Origin: Phorcus lineatus
Taxonomy: Eukaryota; Mollusca; Gastropoda; Trochida; Trochidae
DNA: 64,000 nt
Direction: 5' to 3'
Assembly (NCBI GenBank): GCA_921293015.1
Contig: OV121095.1
Location: 32,461,484 to 32,525,483, forward strand
Positions within the stretch are counted from its first letter, which is position 1. Every line of letters starts with the position of its first letter. The translations under genes and the position numbers were made by a program. Shown in pieces: positions 57,257 through 64,000 of the stretch. The notes beneath the pieces were generated by a model. It had not been told where the DNA came from. It did no database searches and worked only from the letters and a program-made list of their open reading frames with translations.

Positions 57257-58150
57257 AAAACCAAACAAAAAGATCAATTGAAAAACAAAGTAAAGGTTTT
57301 GTTATAATTGTTCGAATTCATTTCCAAGACATTTGGCGAAGGATAATTATTTTTGCACAGAAAAACGAATGCGGAAGTACTGTAAATGGGTAATGACGGA
57401 CATACCGGATCGTAACTATTTTTAAGCAAATATCGTATTTTGTTCACATCTTGGACTTTTCCTTCATCTATATTGGTAAAATGTTGCCATTTCTTGAATC
57501 TTGCGTATTTCTAAATAAGGAATATATAAACCCGTTGCCCCACAAAAAGTAAATAACGATAATAAAAACGGGAGATGAATGAAGTCTTATAAAAACCTAA
57601 AACAAACTAAAAATGAGCATTACAAATTTGAAGACTTTTCTTTTATTGTCGGAATTTAATATTGTGAATTAAAATAACTCAATAACATTTATTGTTTAAT
57701 TGTGTCCAATTTAGTGTAATGACTTTATTTTCATTTCAGAACTGAATTAACAATAATTAAACATAATGTCCTGATCAAGGAATCTCCTCTTAATCTTTAA
57801 AATATTTTATTATTTTGTGTTAAATAACAGAATTTTAAGGAAAGTGCACATTTAAAAAAAATTAAATTCTGTCAAATCCAGTTTATACTATTCAGCATTG
57901 ATGTGGACAGTTATAGATATCGTTGTTTTTTTCAAAAGTATATCTTATAATTATTTGAATTGGGAGGAAAACATAACCTACATGGCTTGGGCTTAATAAA
58001 CTAATTATCTATTTTTTGAGTTTTTGAAGATTTTTTAAAAATAAGAAATAAATTTGATCAATATGACAGTTTCGATCTGTCAATTAACAAGCAAAGATTA
58101 ACGAACAATTTGGGTTTTTTAAATAGTACAGTATTCGCCATTATGTTAAG

Positions 58151-58250
58151 GATAACATACAAGTAACCGTACATTCGTGAAAAAGAATGTACGAGCCGCG
58201 AAGCGGCGAGGACATTGTTTTCACGAATGTACGGTTACGAGTATGTTATC
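58151..58250. repeat. 100-bp hairpin inside E4
   Basis: Arms of 33 bases (GATAACATACAAGTAACCGT... and complement ending 'gtatgttatc'), two mismatches. The apex is the inner palindrome GCCGCGAAGCGGC. Confidence 0.9.
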
Positions 58251-58414
58251 TGACTTAAAATACAGCCTAGTTTAAAGTGTTTTTTGTATGACCTGCTTTG
58301 GTTTATGATAATAACATTCGTATTTCATTGCATAATTATAACACAAAAAACGTTTTTCAATAAAACAAAATCCTTTAACAAAATTTGAGATGGTCCCAAC
58401 TGGTTCACCGGTCA

Positions 58415-58575
58415 TTCTTAATGCACGTGCAACGTAACCATCTTGCCGGTACATTCTTAATGTACGTGCAACGTTACCATTTCGCCAGTACATTCTTAAT
58501 GCACGTGCAATTTAACCATCTAGCTAGTACATTCTTAATGCACGTGCAACGTTACCAGCTTAATTCACGTGCAAG
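58415..58575 (+). repeat. 39-bp tandem repeat, each unit with a CACGTG E-box
   Basis: Core 'cattcttaatgcacgtgcaa' recurs with anchors at 58424, 58463 (variant TACGTG), 58502 and 58541, and a shortened last CACGTG at 58566. The period is 39 bases. Each CACGTG sits in GCACGTGC. The array ends 33 bases before a TATA box. Confidence 0.9.
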
Positions 58576-58607
58576 ACGTTTGAAACCGCAATCAGCTTGG
58601 AATTTGG

Positions 58608-58614
58608 TATAAAA
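58608..58614 (+). promoter_or_regulatory. TATA box downstream of the E-box array
   Basis: 'ggtataaaaggaagg', 37 bases before ATG 58645. With the repeat array it forms a compact promoter-like unit; a start near 58638 would leave a very short leader. Confidence 0.55.
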
Positions 58615-58644
58615 GGAAGGTGGTCTTAATTCAACTTAGACATT

Positions 58645-58818
58645 ATGTATGGCAATTTTGTTGTTGAGTGGGAAGATATGGCCGAGTATCCACACTTCGA
58701 AGACATTTCTTCAGAGGATGATGTTGTGTTATCAAATAATGAAACCAGTTCCCTTCCGGGGACCATCTCAAAATTATTATTGCTCAATTGTCCACATAGA
58801 AGCAGTAGATTCTTGTAG
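58645..58818 (+). CDS. Short acidic ORF behind the E-box/TATA promoter, unidentified
   Basis: 57 codons: MYGNFVVEWEDMAEYPHFED then 'ISSEDDVVLSNNETS', ending TAG 58816-58818. The acidic start has coding-like composition; the last 20 residues do not, so the true frame may be lost after about residue 40. Probably the N-terminus of an element-encoded protein. Confidence 0.4.
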   Translation: MYGNFVVEWEDMAEYPHFEDISSEDDVVLSNNETSSLPGTISKLLLLNCPHRSSRFL

Positions 58819-59940
58819 GATAATGTATGATTGAAACAATACAATGACGTTACTGCTGTATTTTAAATGGTAAAACAATAGGAAGGGATTTTAGAATTGA
58901 TGGAATAAAATATTATTTAAATTTTAGATAAGAATATGGGCACAAGGTTGATAAGTCATTCTACATTGTGAAACATTAGGAAACTCAGACATCAAATTTA
59001 AAACACTTTATTGGATATTGAGGAAATTATTTGCTTCATACTGTAGCAAGAAACATTTAAATTAAAAAATTTGTTAATATAGAATGCAAACTGACTTATT
59101 TGTAATAAGTATCATTGGTCAGTATTCCTAGAAACATGACAATAAAACCAGGGATTTAAACTGTAGGATAAGATATTTTCTTGAGATCCAAAAGAGGTCA
59201 GTCACGCAATATTTCCAAAGAAATAGTATTTTAGTAGTAATAATGATAGTAATCAGTGTGATGTATATTTAATACTAATACTAAAAATGCATGATGAACA
59301 TAGGCATAGTTATATTTAATAAACGTTTTGGATGATAGCTCATTTAGCGTATATAGTTTTGTTTAATAGTTTCTAGTATCTGGTGACATTTAAACATAAT
59401 TAATCCAGTTTCCAGTCAACAAAGTTCATTTCTTATAACATCCTAGTTTCCCCTTAAAGTAAACACAGGCCGTGCATGCATGGGTGTATCAATTACAATT
59501 ATCTGTTTTTGTGTTTAAAAAAGTACATAATACAGAATACCTTTTCATAATCCAAAATAGTTTGTGAATGTTTTTAAACTGCTGTACTTAATTATCAAAA
59601 TCTTACGCCTTTTCTTCATTCTTATCGCGACATAATAAGTTAAATATGCATCTATGAATGCGAAAAAAGTAAATTTTGGAAACAGTTTTAGTTACCTACC
59701 ATAGGTTTTGTTCTTTTTAATTCACAAGTAAATCGGGGAGAAATTTAGAAAATCTATCCTTGACTGTCATCGCTTCGAATTTTCCCGTATTAACGTCCTT
59801 TTGCACTGAGTGACACAGTCCTATATTAAGATGACACACGTTTGAATGTTAACTGTGGTATTTAGACAGTATTGAATAAAACTCTCGAACACTTTTCGTG
59901 TTTGAATTACATATTGTAACTGAGTATGCAGGGGAAATCA
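58819..59940. other. E4 interior, no gene seen
   Basis: AT-rich with no ORF of note. Confidence 0.5.
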
Positions 59941-60076
59941 AACAAGGAAGTAAATCACGTTTTTTGTTTGTCGGACAAAATGGCGTCTGCAGTGATGCGC
60001 TTAGCGGGGTGAATATACGACCCTCTGTGATTGGTCGGAAAATATATTTGATTGACAGGTGGCGATAGGTTAATTA

Positions 60077-61619
60077 CCCTAGTCTTAACGCAAGCCTACA
60101 GGTTTGTTGCTAGAACAACATACTGCTTTACTAGATTCCAATTTCCTGATAGGTAAACAGGGGCACATTTTGAAGTAAGTCTCTTACCAAAGTAGACACC
60201 AAAGTCTCGTCTTGTGTGAGGCACCCTACAAACTCTTAGATCAACAAGCAAGTATGGCAACAGACCACAGTTATTTCCAATTATTTCTATCATCATTGTC
60301 TTTCTATCACACCCACTATATCTGGTTGGCCATTGAGCTTTTGCACACTCACTTACCTGCCTCAGAATACTTTCAGTCACAAAATGACAACACATTTTGC
60401 GCCTCCAAAGACCGGTAGCCAGGGTAAACAAATATCACCCTCATGTCAAGGCCGGTCAGTCACACCCGGCCTTCAACTAGGGGTAAGATTGCCTCCTCAC
60501 ATCAGCACCATAACAGTAAATTCAAGATCCAGAAAAAAAATTCACACACGCTACAGTATCAGACCTTTCAATTGCACCATCACATGCATCAAAATGATAA
60601 TTACAAGTCAAAGGAAAAGTTCTCCACTTGCAACTACAATGTCTCTGAATTGTCTCCGTTTTGTTGTAAAAGTTAACGTATGCCGTGAATAACATTTCTA
60701 TCCTAGAAAAAATATATATAAACATAATTATAACCTAAAATAATAATAAGAAAAATGGCTTTTAACAATGACAGTGTTGTTTACACGTTACCATAGACAC
60801 ACTGACATTACAGCCAATCAGAAAATAGATCATCTGTTTTGCCAGGCACTGTAATATGTAAGTTTGACATATGTCAGAGTTAGACAAAAACAAAAAGAAT
60901 TAGCTGAAAATTAGATTTCAGTTGTGGAAAATTGTGTGATTATGTACATGTAAGTAAGAGGTCATTACTCAATGGCAGGGGGAAGCTTTTGATTAGATGC
61001 ACAAGAGCTGTCTTCTTTCACGGTAGTGTAACATCAAAAGTTTCGATTGTTTCAATATTTTGAAATTAGGTACATGTATGAAGCTTCACGCTACATGCAA
61101 TGCATATTTGTGTACACTGAGAAAACATTAAAAAATTTATTGTCAGACCACTAAAATTAGTAACAAAGTCATTTGAAGGATTAAACAAATTCATCATTGA
61201 AATATCACTGTTATAAAAATGACTTTTCCACATTATTGTTTTATGGTCTGAAGCCATATTTAACAAAACAAAAGAAATTCGACAAAATATTTCTTCAATC
61301 CAAAGATGTTTTTGTTCATTGTTGAAGGGTTTTGGTATAATTTACTTTAATGTTTGTGACAAAACACGAAAAGATATATATGTTTTTATTTTAATCTTAT
61401 ATGTAAGTTATACTGCTTTAGAAAGAGTGACACCCGGGTCTGTCTAAATCAAACTGTTTCATTGACTGATACAATTTATTAAGCAAATCTATAGTTGACT
61501 TTGTTACATGGAAAATAAATCAAATAGTATTTCTTCATGTCCCCCAAAAGTTTAAAAGAAAACTTCATTAAATTTTTCATGAGGCCTGACTCTGTTCTGT
61601 ACTAATTGTAATGACTATC
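60077..61619. other. No identified gene; weak exon-like ORF at 60384
   Basis: From ATG 60384, MTTHFAPPKTGSQGKQISPS then 'CQGRSVTPGLQLG' runs to a consensus-like donor GGG|GTAAGA near 60482. The composition is coding-like, but both strands are open here and no family is recognised. The rest is AT-rich. Confidence 0.35.
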
Positions 61620-62853
61620 CTTAAAAATCAAAAGGACAACTATTTGTAGAAAATATGAAGAAGGTGGACTAAGAATGATAGATGTCGGATCCTTCATAAT
61701 TGCACTCAAACTATCTTGCCTAAGGAGGTATCTTTAAAAAACTCAACTCATAATCCAAGTTTATTCCCATTTAATAGATATTTCTTCTAGGGGCAAATAT
61801 TTGAAAGCACATATCTATAGATTACTCTTTTTGGCACGAAATATTAACTTTATGGGGTAAATACTATAATCAACAGCTTGTTATAAATAAATCTCAGGTA
61901 TAGGAAATATTAGCTGAACCCTTATGGTTAAATCATCAGTTCAGACACAGCAATTTACTAATTAAAAGCTGGTTCAATAGAGGTATTCACACAATAAGAG
62001 ATATTTGGGGAGATAATAATTCTTTGCCTTTTAATGAAGTTAAAACTCTTTATGGTATCAAGGGAACAACCCTTGAATACAACAAGATGATTTTGAGTAC
62101 CCCCAAAATATGGAAACACACTCTCTTATCGAATAATTTGTGTAATCAAAATCTTTCAGTGAGCCAAACTCTTCAAGTTCTACTTTCTCAAAAATAAGGA
62201 TGTGGAAATGTCAATGACAAACTAATTGCTGATGACTCTCCACTGAAAGTTTGTCAAAAATGGCAAAACGAACTTAACTCAAATATTCCATGGAATGTTG
62301 TTATCAGAAAATACAGAAATTGCACTACAGTGTAAAACTTTTAGATTTTCAGTATAGATTTATCAATATAGCAATTTACACAAGAAAAGAACTGATGCAA
62401 ATGAAAATAATTGATACAAATATTTGCTCTTTTTGCGAATCAGAACCTGAAAGTCTGCAGCATGTTTTCATTAAAAGCATTTTAGTATATGGATTCTGGA
62501 GAAAAGTTGAAGATTTTATGAATCAGCATATTACACATCTGAATATTGTCATCTCTGACTTAACATTTTTATTCTGTAACAGTTCAGCCAGCCTTCTGGT
62601 ATCTCATATCATACTAATTGCTAAAAAATATATACAATATATACATATCTCAAGTATTAAGAGAAACAAACTATCTATAGTGTGTTTTATAAGTGTTGTC
62701 AATAATGTTTTTAATGTTGAAAAAATCTTGGCATGTAAAAATAATGCATTACCATCTTTCAACATGAAATGGAGAGCCTTAAAAATTATTTACATTAGTT
62801 ACCTTTATTTATATTTAATGATTGCTTCATCATTTTCCAAACTAGTGATGTGA
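61620..62853 (+). pseudogene. LINE ORF2 C-terminal fragment (Tx1/L1-like)
   Basis: Near 61650 'YEEGGLRMIDVGSFIIALK' matches the '(E)GGL-M-(P/D)' post-RT motif also present in the LINE at 1-6 kb ('YKEGGLKMPAIFETIK'). After several frames, 62290-62853 is a 187-codon open stretch with 'LDFQYRFINIAIYTRKELMQ' and 'CSFCESEPESLQHVF', the C-terminal knuckle in which the final Cys is missing. Endonuclease and most of the RT are absent: a 5'-truncated, decayed insertion. Confidence 0.75.
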
Positions 62854-63464
62854 AGTGTCTTTTTATGCCATCAGATGTACACCCGCCGAATTGAAATGAA
62901 TAACAAGATTTGAAAAGAAATTGTGATGACTAAAGGAAAGGGCACTGAACTCAAAATAATTCCAGAAGTATTCTGCAAATTGTATGACTGTTGCTTTCAG
63001 TAAAAGTAAAAATTCATAATGCAGGGTGAAATATGTTTTGATGTCAATGAATTTTATAGTGAACTTGATAACAGCTTTTTTCAACTGCATAACACCTGAA
63101 ATTAAATTTATCACTTCGTTTAGCACAAGCAATGCATTCAGTTTTTGAAAATATAAATCTGATCAGGCTTTTAGTGAAAAGATCAACAAAAAATATAACA
63201 CAAATTAGTACTCAAAAGAAAGTATACAGTTGTCTCCATAGGCATAAACTCTAAACAAATAAAGAGAATTTGTGAAATGATTTTTTATTTTAATAGAGTG
63301 TTCAATCTTACGCTAAAATATCGTACACACAGTTAATCGAATATTGAATGTTCTATTTTATGGACAGTCAAAGACTAGAGGTATCAAATTGTACGTTTAC
63401 ACATTGAAAGAGATCACATCAAGCGTCATTCATATATCACAAGAGACCCATATCGAACTCAATT
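62854..63464. other. No gene seen
   Basis: AT-rich non-coding. Confidence 0.5.
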
Positions 63465-64000
63465 GATGACGTCAGGGGTGAGCCTTTGCCATACCTGTTG
63501 GAGACATCGTTCCACTCCTGTGACAGGCGACACTGGCAGTCTTTCACTTGTCTATCCAGGTTGTCCAAAAGGTGCTCAATTAGATTCATGTCGGGAAAAC
63601 AATATTAGCTTTTTGCAAGAAGTCGTTTGCAATTTTGCGGTGTGAGGACACGCATTGTCTTGCTAGTAAATAAGAACTCTTGTTGGTGGAAAAATGGAAT
63701 GACAACTGGTTTGCAAAACTTCATCCCTGTATCTGCAAGCATTCATGTTGCCATGAATAACCACTAGCCTCGTCTTCAGATCGCCGCAATTCCAAACCCC
63801 AAACAATAGCTATGAATGCAAATGGTCCATAACTCGCCTGTACACCCGATCCCGGCTATCATCTTTGTATATGCAAAATCGATTCTCGTCGGTAAACATT
63901 ATACGTGCCAAATCTCTTAAACGGTCGAAACCGCCTTGACCACACAAGTCAACGGCGTCGGTTTTGAAGGGTGAGAAGAACTCCACTTTAGGTCGACGAA
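63465..64000 (-). pseudogene. Tc1-type transposase relic, cut by the window edge
   Basis: Read on the minus strand from the window end: 'RDLARIMFTDENRFCIYKDD' (first catalytic Asp in FTDE), 'VYRRVMDHLHS', 'KTRLVVIHGNMNACRYRDEV', 'LIYQQDNACPHTAKLQ' (second Asp in QQDN) and a damaged end. Stops and frame changes are present. The N-terminal half would lie beyond 64000. It differs from the 46.8-48.3 kb element in sequence, so it is another Tc1 lineage. Confidence 0.85.

Larger units (their letters stand above)
57087..60076. mobile_element. Element E4: 3-kb inverted-repeat element
   Basis: Perfect 17-bp terminal inverted repeats TAATTAACCTATCGCCA (57087-57103; 60060-60076). A second, subterminal perfect pair GTCCGACAAACAAAA lies at 57155-57169 and 59962-59976. 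A hairpin with 'gagttaacc' arms (57107-57147) follows the left end. Inside: a short ORF (57152), a 100-bp hairpin (58151-58250), a CACGTG repeat array, a TATA promoter and an ORF (58645). No recombinase or transposase domain is recognisable. It resembles E1-E3 in having nested inverted repeats and hairpins, but a relationship by sequence is not shown. Confidence 0.75.

Noticed and set aside
60096-60431. 111-codon minus-strand ORF
   Set aside because: No recognisable motif and an equally long open frame on the other strand; not supported as a gene.

Overview
The window looks like metazoan nuclear DNA from a mollusc, most likely a bivalve. It is AT-rich, has single-intron genes for secreted C1q-domain proteins, molluscan-type tRNA-derived SINEs, Tx1/L1-like LINEs, Tc1/mariner relics and tyrosine-recombinase relics, and has no operons or prokaryotic signals. 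The host assignment is an inference from protein families; no species can be named.

The host gene content I can support is a plus-strand cluster of C1q-domain-containing (C1qDC) genes. Each has a TATA box, an exon 1 for a signal peptide plus a coiled coil with a conserved CG-x-M motif, a phase-1 intron, and an exon 2 for the whole C1q head. Gene B (27317-30800) is intact, 270 aa. Gene C (53884-56479) is expressed-looking but loses its last ten residues to a TGA, and its promoter/exon 1 is tandemly duplicated. Gene A has an exon 1 with a nonsense codon (6273-6543) and a good exon 2 (16515-16906) 10 kb away. Two more copies survive as debris (20140-20390 with 22294-22416; 26310-26590). The 5' regions of A and C are a segmental duplication, so several transposon insertions have an empty-site partner inside the window.

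Layout: 1-6.1 kb duplicated flank interrupted by a decayed full-length Tx1/L1-like LINE; 6.2-17 kb C1q-A region, its presumed intron filled by a mariner scrap, a tyrosine-recombinase relic element (8.5-10.1 kb), a 117-bp tandem array and a LINE tail; 17-27 kb SINEs, a Tc1 relic, C1q debris and a second recombinase-relic element (23.0-24.1 kb); 27-31 kb C1q-B; 31-38 kb a third related element, a MADF-encoding inverted-repeat element and satellites; 38.7-41.7 kb a 3-kb inverted-repeat element containing 150-bp repeats; 41.9-46.6 kb possible minus-strand exons of an unidentified gene plus a MITE; 46.8-49.0 kb a Tc1 element and a tRNA-like foldback; 49-52 kb nothing recognised; 52.4-56.5 kb C1q-C; 57.1-60.1 kb a 3-kb inverted-repeat element with a CACGTG repeat array and TATA promoter; 60-64 kb LINE and Tc1 remnants.

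The most unusual signal is a group of inverted-repeat-bounded elements (E1, E2, E3, perhaps E4) that carry pieces of a Crypton-like tyrosine recombinase and long hairpins at their ends. Classical Cryptons lack terminal inverted repeats, so this architecture deserves checking.
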